Source of the DNA: Solirubrobacteraceae bacterium
GTDB taxonomy: Bacteria > Actinomycetota > Thermoleophilia > Solirubrobacterales > Solirubrobacteraceae
DNA length: 64,000 nt
Assembly (NCBI GenBank): GCA_023230855.1
Contig: JALNWQ010000017.1
Span: 1-64,000 of the forward strand
Reading direction: 5' to 3'
Positions 35,447 to 44,059 of the stretch are shown one piece after another. Both the position numbers and the translations under genes were made by a program. How positions within the stretch are numbered: the first letter of the stretch is position 1; each line of letters starts with the position of its first letter. Under the pieces are notes generated by a model, which had not been told where the DNA came from, ran no database searches, and saw only the letters and a list, made by a program, of their open reading frames with translations.

Positions 35447-36640
35447 TCAGCGCCAGGCGGCGATCCGGTCCAGGCCCTCGCGCAGCACCGCGCCGTCGGC
35501 GGCGTAGGACAGGCGCACCCAGCGGTCGCCGTCGATCCCGTCGAAGTCCGCCCCGGGCGTCAACGCGACGCCGGTCTCCTCGAGCAGTCGCGCGCACCAG
35601 GCGACGCTGCCGTCGCACCCGGCGCGGTCGATCGCGTCGCCGACGTCGGCGTAGAGGTAGAACGCGCCGTCGGCCGGCGCGTACGCACCCCAGCCGAGCG
35701 CGGGCAGGCGGTCGAGGAGCAGCGCCCGGTGGTCGCGGTAGCGGGCGGCGGCGGCGTCGCACTCGGCGTAGGAGCGGTCGGTGAACGCCGCGACCGCCGC
35801 GTGCTGGGCCGGGGTCGGCGGGCAGAGCGCGAGGTTGCCGGCGAGCGCGTCGACCGCCCCGACCAACGGCCCGGGTAGCAGCGCCCAGCCCAGGCGCCAC
35901 CCGGTCATCCCCCAGTACTTCGAGAACGACGACACGACGATCGCCCGGTCGTCGTGCGTCCACGCGCACGCCTGGTCACGCGTTCCGGCGGTGATGCCGT
36001 GGTAGATCTCGTCGCTGACGAGGACCGCGTCGTGCTCGGCGCACCAGTCCGACAGCGCGGCGAGCTCGCCCGGGTCGACCATCGTCCCGGTCGGGTTGGC
36101 GGGCGACGCGAGCACCAGGCCGTGTATCGGCCCGCCGTCGGCGACCGCCGCGTCGAGCAGGGCCGGGGTCGGCTGGTACCGCTCGTCGGGACCGGCGGGC
36201 AGCTCGACGACGTCGCACCCGAGGGCGCGCAGGATGTTGCGGTAGGCGGGATAGCCGGGTCGGGCGAGCGCGACCCGGTCGCCGGGAGAGAACGCGGCGA
36301 GGAACGCCAGGACGAACGCCCCGGACGACCCGGTGGTGACGGCGACCCGGTCGGGATCGACGTCCAGGTCGTACCAGCGGCCGTAGTGGCCGGCGATTGC
36401 GCGGCGCAGCTCGGGAAGTCCGAGCGCCGGCGTGTAGCCGAGCGGGTCGCCGGCGGTCAGCAGCGCCGCGGCCCGCTCGCGGACGTCGGTCGGCGCGCCG
36501 CCGGACGGCTCGCCGGCGCAGAGCGAGAAGACCTCCAGCCCGCGGTCGCGTCGGCGCTGCACCGCGTCGAGGACCTCCATCACCGCGAACGGCGGGACGA
36601 GCGAGCGGGGCGAGGGGCGCACGCCGGGATCGTCGCGCAC
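35447..36640 (-). CDS. PLP-dependent aminotransferase (class I/II)
   Basis: This 397-residue fold-type I aminotransferase has LGYTPALGLPELRRAIAGHYG, the substrate segment ASPANPTGTMVDPGEL, the cofactor Asp/Tyr region VLVSDEIYHGI and the PLP lysine in VVSSFSKYWGMTGWRLG. The C-terminal Arg is in RWVRLSYA. It resembles aspartate/aromatic aminotransferases of actinobacteria. The start (GTG 36640 or GTG 36622) is uncertain, because sequence before VPPFAVMEVLDAV is not conserved. No pathway neighbour identifies the substrate. Confidence 0.87.
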   Translation of the reverse strand: MRDDPGVRPSPRSLVPPFAVMEVLDAVQRRRDRGLEVFSLCAGEPSGGAPTDVRERAAALLTAGDPLGYTPALGLPELRRAIAGHYGRWYDLDVDPDRVAVTTGSSGAFVLAFLAAFSPGDRVALARPGYPAYRNILRALGCDVVELPAGPDERYQPTPALLDAAVADGGPIHGLVLASPANPTGTMVDPGELAALSDWCAEHDAVLVSDEIYHGITAGTRDQACAWTHDDRAIVVSSFSKYWGMTGWRLGWALLPGPLVGAVDALAGNLALCPPTPAQHAAVAAFTDRSYAECDAAAARYRDHRALLLDRLPALGWGAYAPADGAFYLYADVGDAIDRAGCDGSVAWCARLLEETGVALTPGADFDGIDGDRWVRLSYAADGAVLREGLDRIAAWR

Positions 36641-36812
36641 CGGGCGGCCGATCGGGACGCGGGTCCGTCGCGGGGCGCGGGTCGTCTCGCAACGGCCCGC
36701 CCCACAACGGCCCGCTCCACGACCGCTCGCCCCATGGCGGGGTCGTGGGACTCGAACCCCGCCGCGTCCTCGGCCGATCGCGGCGGGCGACCACCGGCCG
36801 TGCGACCGTGCG

Positions 36813-37412
36813 GTGGTGCCGTCCGTCGCGCCCACCCCGATCGTGTTCGTCCGCGGCGCCGGGACGCGATACCGGGCGGTCGTGCGGCGCTCCGACGGGG
36901 TCGTCCTCGAGCTCGACGGCGGCGGGTACAACAAGGTCGGCGGACCGGTGGACCGCGTCCCACACGACCTGGCGCACTTCGTCGTCGAGGACCGGCTGGG
37001 CCTCGTCGCGGGGCTGTGGGGCGTCATCGCGGCGGGCGGGCTGTTCGACCACACGAGGGTCGTCGCGGGGCGACAACCCCCGCACGCCGCGCGGCGCGGG
37101 CAGGCGGTCGTGGATGCCGCGGGAGACCGCCTGTCGCAGGCCGAGATGCTCGTCCGCGCGGTCGCCGACGCCGACCGTGACGGGCGCCCGCGCAACGTGG
37201 CCGCGCTCCGAACCGCCGTCGGGCCGCGGTGGTGGGACCCGGCGATCACCACCGACCGTCTCGACGCCGCCTGCCGCGGCCTGCGCGAGTCCGCCGCGGC
37301 CTGGGACGCCCTCCGGCCCGGCGACCATCTGACCGTCACGTGGGAGCACCCGGCACCGCCCGAGCTCGGCGGTCGCGGTCGCGGGCACCGACATGGCCGG
37401 CGACGTCGCTGA
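36813..37412 (+). CDS. Conserved hypothetical protein with DLAHFVVE motif
   Basis: This 199-residue protein opens with a beta-rich segment (IVFVRGAGTRYRAVVRRSDG) and has a striking conserved-looking core GGGYNKVGGPVDRVPHDLAH, then FVVEDRLGLVAGLWGVIAAGG. The second half is helical, and the last 15 residues are Arg/His/Gly-rich. I recognise the core from uncharacterised actinobacterial proteins but know no function. Its 3' end abuts the truncated mazF-like fragment on the other strand. There is no signal peptide. Confidence 0.65.
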   Translation: MVPSVAPTPIVFVRGAGTRYRAVVRRSDGVVLELDGGGYNKVGGPVDRVPHDLAHFVVEDRLGLVAGLWGVIAAGGLFDHTRVVAGRQPPHAARRGQAVVDAAGDRLSQAEMLVRAVADADRDGRPRNVAALRTAVGPRWWDPAITTDRLDAACRGLRESAAAWDALRPGDHLTVTWEHPAPPELGGRGRGHRHGRRRR

Positions 37413-37419
37413 TCCGACC

Positions 37420-37499
37420 CGGCGGCCGCCCTCGTCGCCGACCGTCGGGCCGAGGTCGGCCAGCCAGATCTCGCCCTGGCCCGGCGACGTCGAGGCCAT
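37420..37499 (-). pseudogene. Truncated MazF-like toxin fragment
   Basis: An ATG at 37499 overlaps the preceding stop (TGATG) and opens MASTSPGQGEIWLADLGPTV, followed by GDEGGRR. This is the conserved N-terminal strand-loop of MazF/PemK endoribonucleases (GEIWLxDLxPTxGxEQxGxRP). After about 26 residues the similarity stops and the frame continues only as the antisense of the hypothetical gene at 36.8 kb. The rest of the toxin, including catalytic positions, is missing, so it is a remnant. It follows a 48-residue frame that may be the matching antitoxin remnant. Confidence 0.6.
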
Positions 37500-37645
37500 C
37501 AACCCGGAAGGTCGTCGAGGCCGTCGCCGACGGCCCGGTCCCAGGCGACGAGGTCCGGATCGTCGGCGTTCTGCCCCATGCCCTCGACCATCTCGGCGAG
37601 CAGCTCCGCCTCGTACTCTCGCGCGACGATGCGGTCGAGCGCCAC
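37499..37645 (-). CDS. Small acidic protein, possible antitoxin remnant
   Basis: This 48-residue frame starts GTG (MALDRIVAREYEAELLAEMV) two bases after the rarA stop and ends GDGLDDLPG at a TGATG overlap with the mazF-like fragment. It is acidic (many Asp/Glu, one Trp). Placement directly before a MazF-type start and the overlap suggest the C-terminal part of a MazE-type antitoxin that lost its DNA-binding half. It could instead be an unrelated small protein co-transcribed with rarA. Confidence 0.45.
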   Translation of the reverse strand: MALDRIVAREYEAELLAEMVEGMGQNADDPDLVAWDRAVGDGLDDLPG

Positions 37646-37647
37646 GT

Positions 37648-39045
37648 CTACGGCTCCCGTCCGCGCGCCCGCCGGGTGGCGGCCAGGCGCTCCAGCAACG
37701 CGTGCTCGTGGTCGGCGGGCGCGAGGAACCGGCGGGACTCCAGGCCGGCGGGCATGAGCTCCTGATCCGACACCCCGCCCGGGTTGGTGTGCGGGTAGTC
37801 GTAGTGCCCGGGCGCCGCACCGTCGCTCGCCTTGCCGCGCAGGTACGGCGGCGGCGCCGCGACGCCGTGCTCCTCGATGTGGGCCAGGGCGTCGTCGATC
37901 GCCCGGTACGCGGCGCTGCTCTTCGGGGCCAGGGCCAGGCGGACCGTCACGTGCGACAGGGCGATCCGGCACTCCGGCATCCCGACCCGGTCGACGACCT
38001 CGGCGGCGGCGACCGCCATCGGCAGCGCGTGCGGGTCGGCCAGGCCGACGTCCTCGCTCGCCGACACGACGAGTCTCCGCGCCACCGTCCGCGGGTCCTC
38101 CCCCGCGGCGAGCATGCCGGCCAGGTAGTACACGGCCGCGTCGGGGTCGCTGCCGCGGATCGACTTGATGTACGCCGACAGCAGGTCGTGCGGCTGGTCC
38201 GGCCCGGCCGCGACGACCGACCGGTCGAGGACCGCGGCGACGTGCGACGGGGTGACGGTGACCGGCCGTGCCCGCGGGCGGTCCGGCGCGTCGATCCCGA
38301 CCGCATCCCCGTCGTCGTCGTCCGGGTCCTCCCCCAGCAGTCGCGCGACCTGGGCCCGCGCCAGTCCCACGGCGGCCTCGAGCGCGCCGAGCGCCGTGCG
38401 GGCGTCGCCGGCGCTGCGCGCGGCGAGGAGCGCCAGCGCGTCGTCCTGCGCGGTCACGCCCGGGCCGAGCGCGTCGCCGTCGACCGCGCGTCGCAGCAGC
38501 GTCAGGACGTCGCGCTCGTCGAGCGCGCGCAGGCGGTAGATCCGCAGCCGCGAGCGCAGCGCGGGGCTCACCGCCGCCCACGGCGGCTCGGTCGTCGCGG
38601 CGATGAGCGTCACGACGCCGTCCTCGACCGCCGGCAGCAACGCGTCCTGCTGCGTGCGGTTGAACCGGTGGATCTCGTCGATGAAGAGCACCGTGGCCCC
38701 ACCGGCGGCGCGGCGCTGCTCGGCCCGCGCGATGGCGGCGCGGACCTCGGCCTTGCCGGCGTCGACGGCCTGCAGGCGCTCGACCGCGGCCCCGGCCGCG
38801 TCGGCGACGATCCGGGCGAGCGTCGTCTTGCCCGACCCGGGCGGCCCGTGCAGCAGCATCGCGTGCGGGCGACCGGTGTCGATCGCGGCCCGCAGCGGCC
38901 GGCCCTCGTCGAGCAGCCCGGCCTGACCGACGACGTCGTCGACCCGGCGGGGCCGCAACCGCGCGGCGAGCGGCGCGTCGCCCGCCGCGCCCCCGTCGGC
39001 GGGCCCGACGGCGTCCGGGGGATCGGGGGCGAACAGGCGGTCCAC
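37648..39045 (-). CDS. rarA: Replication-associated recombination protein RarA (MgsA)
   Basis: This 465-residue AAA+ ATPase acts at stalled replication forks. It has LAARLRPRRVDDVVGQ at the N terminus, Walker A HGPPGSGKTT, Walker B VLFIDEIHRFN, sensor 1 AATTEPPW and the Arg finger region ALRSRLRIYRL. The C-terminal tetramerisation half has YIKSIRGSDPDAAVYYLAGML and DYPHTNPGG, as usual. An acidic insert (DDDDGDAVG) lies near the middle. The GTG at 39045 gives the typical start MDRLF. Confidence 0.92.
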   Translation of the reverse strand: MDRLFAPDPPDAVGPADGGAAGDAPLAARLRPRRVDDVVGQAGLLDEGRPLRAAIDTGRPHAMLLHGPPGSGKTTLARIVADAAGAAVERLQAVDAGKAEVRAAIARAEQRRAAGGATVLFIDEIHRFNRTQQDALLPAVEDGVVTLIAATTEPPWAAVSPALRSRLRIYRLRALDERDVLTLLRRAVDGDALGPGVTAQDDALALLAARSAGDARTALGALEAAVGLARAQVARLLGEDPDDDDGDAVGIDAPDRPRARPVTVTPSHVAAVLDRSVVAAGPDQPHDLLSAYIKSIRGSDPDAAVYYLAGMLAAGEDPRTVARRLVVSASEDVGLADPHALPMAVAAAEVVDRVGMPECRIALSHVTVRLALAPKSSAAYRAIDDALAHIEEHGVAAPPPYLRGKASDGAAPGHYDYPHTNPGGVSDQELMPAGLESRRFLAPADHEHALLERLAATRRARGREP

Positions 39046-39133
39046 CGCTCGAGGATGGCACGGGGGCCGGATCGTCCCCGCGACGGCCGGCGCGGCCCCG
39101 GGGCGCTCGTCGCCTCGTCTACGCTTTCCGGCC

Positions 39134-40615
39134 GTGCCGCCCGCCCCCGACACCGCCGTCGACGGCGTGGACGCCCTGCGGGAGCGCCTCCGCGACGCGA
39201 CGCGCCGGATGGGGCTCGACGAGGTGTACGAGGTCGGCGGGTGCCTCCGTGACGAGCTGCTCGGTCGCGCCCCGTCCGACATCGACCTGGCGGTCGTCGG
39301 GGTGACCGCCGACGACCTGCTCGCCCGCGCCCGGCGCGAGGGTCGCGCGCAACGCCTCGTCGTCGCCGACCGGCTCATCGGCGTGCGCCTGCGCACCCGC
39401 TGGACCCCGCCCGAGGGGATCGAGATCGCGCTGGCCCGCACCGAGGTGTCCACCGGCCCGGGCCACACCGACTTCGCGATCCGCGCCGGCGCGGACGTGT
39501 CGATCGAGGAGGACCTGCGGCGCCGGGACTTCACCGTCAACGCGCTCGCCCGGCACCTGCACGACGGCCACTGGGTCGACGTGTCCGACGGTCGCGCCGA
39601 CGTGGAGCGCCGGATCCTGCGGATGGTCGGACCGCGGACGCTGGCCGAGGATCCGCTGCGGGTGCTGCGCGGCCTGGCCCGGGTGTCCCACGACGACCTG
39701 CGGATCGACCCGGCGACGTGGGACGCGATGCGCGAGCACGCCGTCGCGTTCCGACCGGACGACCCGGACGACACCGACCGGTGGCCGCTGTCGCCGGAGC
39801 GGATCCTCATCGAGCTCGAGAAGACGCTCATGGGTCCGGAGGCGGCGCGGGCGCTGGGGTACGCGCGCGACCTGGGGATCCTGTCGGGCACGATCCCGGA
39901 GTGGGCGCCCACCGTCGGCTACGAGCAGCGCAGCGGCAACCACGTCCTGACGCTCGACGACCACCTGCTGCTCGCGCTCCGCCGCGCGACCGAGGCCGCC
40001 GCGACGCTCGACGTCCGCTGGGCGGCGCTGCTCCACGACGTCGCGAAGCCCGCCGCCGCCTGGGACGGCCCGGACGGCCGCCGCCGCTACTCGCCGCGCC
40101 CCGAGCACGGCCGGCCGGGCCACGCCTGGCTCGGCGGTCGGGCCGCCGCGACGGCGCTGCGGCGCCTGCGCGCCCCCCGCCGGAGGATCGACGCGGTCGC
40201 CGCGCTCATCACCGAGCACATGTACCCCGACGACGAGGGGTTCGCCGACCTCGACGAGCGGGCGCAGGGACGGATCGCGCGGCGGTTCGTCCACCGGATC
40301 GGCCGCGATCGCGTCGACGACCAGTTGCTGTTGCGCCGTTGCGACCGCGCCGGCAAGCGTCCCGAGGGCCCCCCGGCCGGCTGGGACCGCGACCTGTCGG
40401 CGTTCGAGGCGGTCGTCGCCCGTGAGCGGACCGCCCCGGTGACGCTCGGCGACCTCGCGATCGGTGGCGACGACCTCATGCGCCTGGGGTTGCGGGGCCC
40501 GGACGTCGGCCGGTCGCTGCGCGCGCTGCTCGAGCTCGTCTTGGACGACCCCGCCGCGAACGTGCCGGCGACGCTGCTCGCGGCCGCGCGCGAGATGTCG
40601 TCCGACACGCCCTGA
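39134..40615 (+). CDS. cca: CCA tRNA nucleotidyltransferase/poly(A) polymerase family with HD domain
   Basis: This 493-residue protein has the nucleotidyltransferase head GGCLRDELLGRAPSDIDLAVVG with the metal-binding DxD, the RRDFTVNALA motif, the AEDPLRVLRGLARVS ribose/base region and an HD domain (LLHDVAKPAAAWD; later H-rich segments). It would add or repair the tRNA CCA end. GTG 39134 follows TACGCT (39120-39125) by 8 bases, a leaderless arrangement. It is divergent from rarA with 88 bases between. Confidence 0.87.
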   Translation: MPPAPDTAVDGVDALRERLRDATRRMGLDEVYEVGGCLRDELLGRAPSDIDLAVVGVTADDLLARARREGRAQRLVVADRLIGVRLRTRWTPPEGIEIALARTEVSTGPGHTDFAIRAGADVSIEEDLRRRDFTVNALARHLHDGHWVDVSDGRADVERRILRMVGPRTLAEDPLRVLRGLARVSHDDLRIDPATWDAMREHAVAFRPDDPDDTDRWPLSPERILIELEKTLMGPEAARALGYARDLGILSGTIPEWAPTVGYEQRSGNHVLTLDDHLLLALRRATEAAATLDVRWAALLHDVAKPAAAWDGPDGRRRYSPRPEHGRPGHAWLGGRAAATALRRLRAPRRRIDAVAALITEHMYPDDEGFADLDERAQGRIARRFVHRIGRDRVDDQLLLRRCDRAGKRPEGPPAGWDRDLSAFEAVVARERTAPVTLGDLAIGGDDLMRLGLRGPDVGRSLRALLELVLDDPAANVPATLLAAAREMSSDTP

Positions 40616-40787
40616 CCCGCGCGGCCGGCCGCCACGCCCAGACCGGCGGCGATCCGCCGAACGTCGGGTCGTCACCGCCCCCCGCACGGGGGTCGAGCGG
40701 CGGTACGCGGCCGTCGTAGAGTCGTCCCGTCGTCATCCGACGACCGTTCCACCGGGCGGCCCGCCGTCCCCTCCGGAGATCCCACGC

Positions 40788-41654
40788 ATGACCCGCCGCT
40801 CACCGCTCACCCTGCTCGCCACCGTGGCCGCCGCCGCGACGCTCGCCATCACCGGGTGCAGCGACTCGGGGACGACCACCACGACGCCCGCCGACGCCCC
40901 GTCGTCCGGCGACGTGCCCGCGAGCACGACGACCGCGGGCCAGCCGTTCAAGCGCGAGCTCGGCCCGACGCTCTGCGCGATCGCCCCGGGCGTGTGCGGC
41001 GCCGAGCGGGTCAAGGCCCCGCCGTCGGTCCTCGCCGACCCGCAGCAGCGGGAGCAGCGCGAGAAGAAGGTCCTCGAGGACGCCGGCTACGTCGCCCGGC
41101 TGCTCAACGAGTACTGGACCGCCGAGCTGCAGCGGACCTGGGGGGTGACCTTCGACGTGCCCGGGACGTTCGAGGCGTACCGTGGCCCGACGTCCGGCAT
41201 GACCTGCGGCGGGCCGATCCCGCCCGAGCAGACGGCGTCCAACGCGTTCTACTGCTCCGCCGACGACGAGGAGCGGGTGGCGTTCGACCTCGACTGGTTC
41301 CAGGGCTACCTGGCCGACTACCCGGGCGGCGCGACGACGTTCCTCATCCTCGCCCACGAGTGGGGCCACGCGGTGCAGGACACGTGGGACGAGCAGGGGA
41401 TCGACCCGGGCGCGAACGACTACCGCGACGAGATCCAGGCCGACTGCCTGGCCGGGGTGTTCCTCCACGCGAGCCTGCGCAGCGGCGCCCTCATCGAGGA
41501 GCCCGACGACGCGCCGGCGGTCCTGAGCTGGCTCTACAGCGCCGGCTCGTCGCAGTGGCTGGACCCGCGCTCGCACGGCACCCGCCAGCAGCGCCAGGCC
41601 GCGTTCATCCTGGGGTACAACGGCACGGCGAAGGCGTGCCAGGAGGGGTTCTGA
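40788..41654 (+). CDS. Neutral zinc metallopeptidase lipoprotein (YpfJ-like)
   Basis: This 288-residue protein has a lipoprotein signal with lipobox ITGC (Cys24), a Thr/Ala/Ser-rich linker, and a zinc-protease domain of the putative neutral zinc metallopeptidase group with HEWGHAVQ (H190, E191, H194). The third ligand is likely in YRDEIQADCLAGVF. Several cysteines (LCAIAPGVC, MTCGG, FYCS) may form disulfides, fitting an extracytoplasmic location. GGAG lies 10 bases before the ATG. Confidence 0.83.
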   Translation: MTRRSPLTLLATVAAAATLAITGCSDSGTTTTTPADAPSSGDVPASTTTAGQPFKRELGPTLCAIAPGVCGAERVKAPPSVLADPQQREQREKKVLEDAGYVARLLNEYWTAELQRTWGVTFDVPGTFEAYRGPTSGMTCGGPIPPEQTASNAFYCSADDEERVAFDLDWFQGYLADYPGGATTFLILAHEWGHAVQDTWDEQGIDPGANDYRDEIQADCLAGVFLHASLRSGALIEEPDDAPAVLSWLYSAGSSQWLDPRSHGTRQQRQAAFILGYNGTAKACQEGF

Positions 41655-41743
41655 GCCAGGCCGCCGGGAGCGCGGGGTCGGCGCGGAGCACCGGCCCCGA
41701 CGCGCGCCTGACCCGGCCGCGGTCGGGGCACTAGCCTGGACCG

Positions 41744-43285
41744 ATGCCGTCGGTCCCCGTGCCCTCCGCCGCCGATCTGCTCCAGCGGCTGATCCGGCTG
41801 GACACGGTCAACCCTCCCGGGAACGAGCGGCCGGCGATCGAGCTGCTCGCCGGGCTGCTGGAGGCCGCGGGGTTCGCCGTCGAGCAGGACGGTCGCACGC
41901 CGGAGCGTCCCAACCTCGTCGCCGAGCTGGCCGCCGAGGACCCGGACGCCCGTGCGGCGGGCCCGGTCCTGGGGCTGCTGTCGCACGTCGACACGGTCCT
42001 CGCGTCGCCCGAGGACTGGCGTCACGACCCGTGGTCGGGGCACCTCGACGAGGACGGCGTCATCTGGGGGCGCGGCGCGATCGACATGAAGTCCCAGACG
42101 GCGGCCGAGGTCACCGCGGCGGTCGGGCTGGCCGCGTCGGGCTGGCGACCCTCGCGCGGGTCGCTCAAGGTCATCGTCGTCAGCGACGAGGAGACCGGCG
42201 GCGCGGACGGCGCCGTCTGGCTCTGTCGCGAGCGCCCCGACCTGGCCCGCTGCGACCTGCTCCTCAACGAGGGGGCCGGGGCGCCGATCCACTTCCGCGA
42301 CCGCCACCACTACGGGGTCTGCGTCGGCGAGAAGGGCCCGATGCGGTTCGTGCTGCGCACCCACGGCCGTGCGGCGCACGCGTCGACCCCGCGGCTGGGC
42401 GACAACGCGCTCGTCCGCCTGGCCCCGCTGATCACGCGCCTGGCCGAGGCCCGGCTCCCGGTCGACCTGCACCCCGCGATCGCGGCGCTGCTGGACGGGC
42501 TCGGCCTGGGGTCCGACGATCCGGAGCAGGCGTACGCGACGCTGCGCTCCGAGGCCCCGGAGCTGGCCGCCGCGATCGAGCCGATGGGCCGGGTGACCGT
42601 CAGCCCGACCCGGATCTCGGCCAGCGACAAGATCAACGTCATCCCCGACCGTGCCGAGCTGCGCGTGGACTGCCGCGTGCCGCCGGGACTGGAGCCACAG
42701 GACGTGCTGGGCCGGATCGTGACCGCGCTCGGCGGCGACCCGGCAAGAGTGGAACGCGTCGCCGCGGGCGGCGGGGTCGGTGCGGGTGCGGGTGGCGGGA
42801 ACGGTGCCGGAACCGCGGGTGCGGGTGGCGGGGCCGGTGCGGGTGCCGGCGTCGGCGCGGGGACGACGGCCGCCACCGGCGCCCGGCCGCAGGAGGCGAC
42901 CGGGCCACTCGGCCCGGGTTCCGTCCTGTTGCTGCCCGGCGAGATGCTCGACCTCGACGGCGACGTCGAGCTGGAGCTGTCCGAGATCGTGCCCGGGAGC
43001 GCGTCCCCGATCGCCGGCCCGTTGATGGACGCACTGCACGAGTGGGTCGGCCGCGAGGCGCCCACCGCGCAGATCGTCCCGACGCTGCTGCCCGGGTTCA
43101 CCGACTCCCGGGCGTGGCGGTCGACGTTTCCCGACTGCGTGGCCTACGGGTTCTTCCCCCACCGCACGATCGACCTGCGCGAGCAGGCCGGGCTCATGCA
43201 CGCCGCCGACGAACGGATCGCCGTCGAGGACCTCGACCTCGCCGCCGCCTGTTACCGGAACGTGGTGGTGCGGCTGCTGGGGTGA
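41744..43285 (+). CDS. M20-family metallopeptidase/deacylase with Gly-rich insert
   Basis: This 513-residue ArgE/DapE/carboxypeptidase G2-like enzyme has the metal ligands in LLSHVDTV, RGAIDMKSQ and the catalytic SDEETGG, with the lid domain between RFVLRTHGRAAHAS and DKINVIPDRAELRVDCR. Residues about 341-380 are a Gly/Ala/Val repeat (GAGAGGGNGAG type) inserted in the lid/dimerisation domain, encoded by repeats of GGTGCGGGT. TAGCCT (41732-41737) lies 6 bases before the ATG, so the mRNA is probably leaderless. Substrate unknown (N-acyl amino acid or dipeptide). Confidence 0.85.
   Translation: MPSVPVPSAADLLQRLIRLDTVNPPGNERPAIELLAGLLEAAGFAVEQDGRTPERPNLVAELAAEDPDARAAGPVLGLLSHVDTVLASPEDWRHDPWSGHLDEDGVIWGRGAIDMKSQTAAEVTAAVGLAASGWRPSRGSLKVIVVSDEETGGADGAVWLCRERPDLARCDLLLNEGAGAPIHFRDRHHYGVCVGEKGPMRFVLRTHGRAAHASTPRLGDNALVRLAPLITRLAEARLPVDLHPAIAALLDGLGLGSDDPEQAYATLRSEAPELAAAIEPMGRVTVSPTRISASDKINVIPDRAELRVDCRVPPGLEPQDVLGRIVTALGGDPARVERVAAGGGVGAGAGGGNGAGTAGAGGGAGAGAGVGAGTTAATGARPQEATGPLGPGSVLLLPGEMLDLDGDVELELSEIVPGSASPIAGPLMDALHEWVGREAPTAQIVPTLLPGFTDSRAWRSTFPDCVAYGFFPHRTIDLREQAGLMHAADERIAVEDLDLAAACYRNVVVRLLG
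42766..42864 (+). repeat. Gly/Ala-encoding degenerate tandem repeat inside the M20 gene
   Basis: About 100 bases of degenerate GGTGCGGGT-type repeats lie within the peptidase coding sequence and keep the reading frame. They encode a low-complexity Gly/Ala/Val stretch. The repeat is likely to vary in length between strains by slippage in multiples of three. Confidence 0.7.
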
Positions 43286-43342
43286 GAGCGCCGACCCGCC
43301 CCTGGCACGGACCGTGGCCCGGTCACCTGCCACGATGGCCGG

Positions 43343-43939
43343 GTGACCGACGAGCGCATCCTCCTGGTGTGGGACTCCCCGAACATCGACATGGTGCTCG
43401 GGCAGCTGATCCTCCGGCGCAAGCCCACCGGTCGGGAGCGGCCGCGGATCGACGCACTCGCCGACTGGCTCCGCGAACGGGCGCAGGACGGGGACGGCGA
43501 TCGGGCGAAGATCGAGGCGGCGGTGTTCGCCAACGTCACCGAGCGGACGTTCAACGGGGTGCTGGGCTGGGCCGAGGCGGTCCGTCAGGCCGGGTTCCGG
43601 ATGTTCCTCAAGCCCAAGTCGCGCCCCGACAGCGATGTCGACGAGGACATCCTGGCGCTGCTGGAGGAGCGTCGCTACGGCGGCGGGCTGCGCGAAGCGA
43701 TCCTCATGTCGCACGACGGCAACGCCCTGGCCGAGGCGGCCAAGGTGCTGCTGGCGTCCGGCATCACCGTCACCGCGCTCGTCTTCCCCGAGCACGCCCA
43801 CCAGCTCGTCCAGGTCGACGGGATCGACGTCGTCGACCTAGAGGACGTCCCCGGCCTGTTCGAGCAGCCGCTGCCTCGCCTGACCTTCCAGAGCCTGCCC
43901 GAGACCGGTCGCTGGCTCGAGCCGCTCGGCGAGCTCTAG
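43343..43939 (+). CDS. NYN-domain (LabA/DUF88-like) PIN-type nuclease
   Basis: This 198-residue protein has the NYN fold: an N-terminal strand with acidic and Asn residues (LLVWDSPNIDMVL), a DVDEDI acidic segment, and the ILMSHDGN strand that completes a metal-binding pocket of a PIN-like RNase. A short C-terminal tail (LPRLTFQSLPETGRW) follows. NYN proteins are RNA nucleases of varied roles. It starts with GTG 58 bases after the M20 gene. The position of the acidic residues supports activity. Confidence 0.8.
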   Translation: MTDERILLVWDSPNIDMVLGQLILRRKPTGRERPRIDALADWLRERAQDGDGDRAKIEAAVFANVTERTFNGVLGWAEAVRQAGFRMFLKPKSRPDSDVDEDILALLEERRYGGGLREAILMSHDGNALAEAAKVLLASGITVTALVFPEHAHQLVQVDGIDVVDLEDVPGLFEQPLPRLTFQSLPETGRWLEPLGEL

Positions 43940-44040
43940 GAGCCCGCCACCGCGCACGACCCTCGCCGCGCCGAGGCACCTGGCCTGGACGAACGCGACC
44001 CTCCACGAATCCGAGGGTTCGACGTCGGCTCTCATACCAA

Positions 44041-44054
44041 CATCCGTTAGGATG
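44041..44054. promoter_or_regulatory. Candidate ArsR/SmtB-type operator
   Basis: CATCC-GTTA-GGATG is an inverted repeat with perfect 5-base arms ending 5 bases before the repressor ATG at 44060. The right arm overlaps the AGGA ribosome site. This location fits an autoregulated metal-sensor operon, though SmtB/ArsR sites are usually longer and more A/T-rich. Confidence 0.5.
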
Positions 44055-44059
44055 AAGGA

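Noticed and set aside
36725..36815. tRNA-like GGGTTCGAGTCCC on the minus strand upstream of the aminotransferase gene
   Set aside because: Only three base pairs of a T stem form, and no acceptor, D or anticodon stem can be folded in the flanking sequence.
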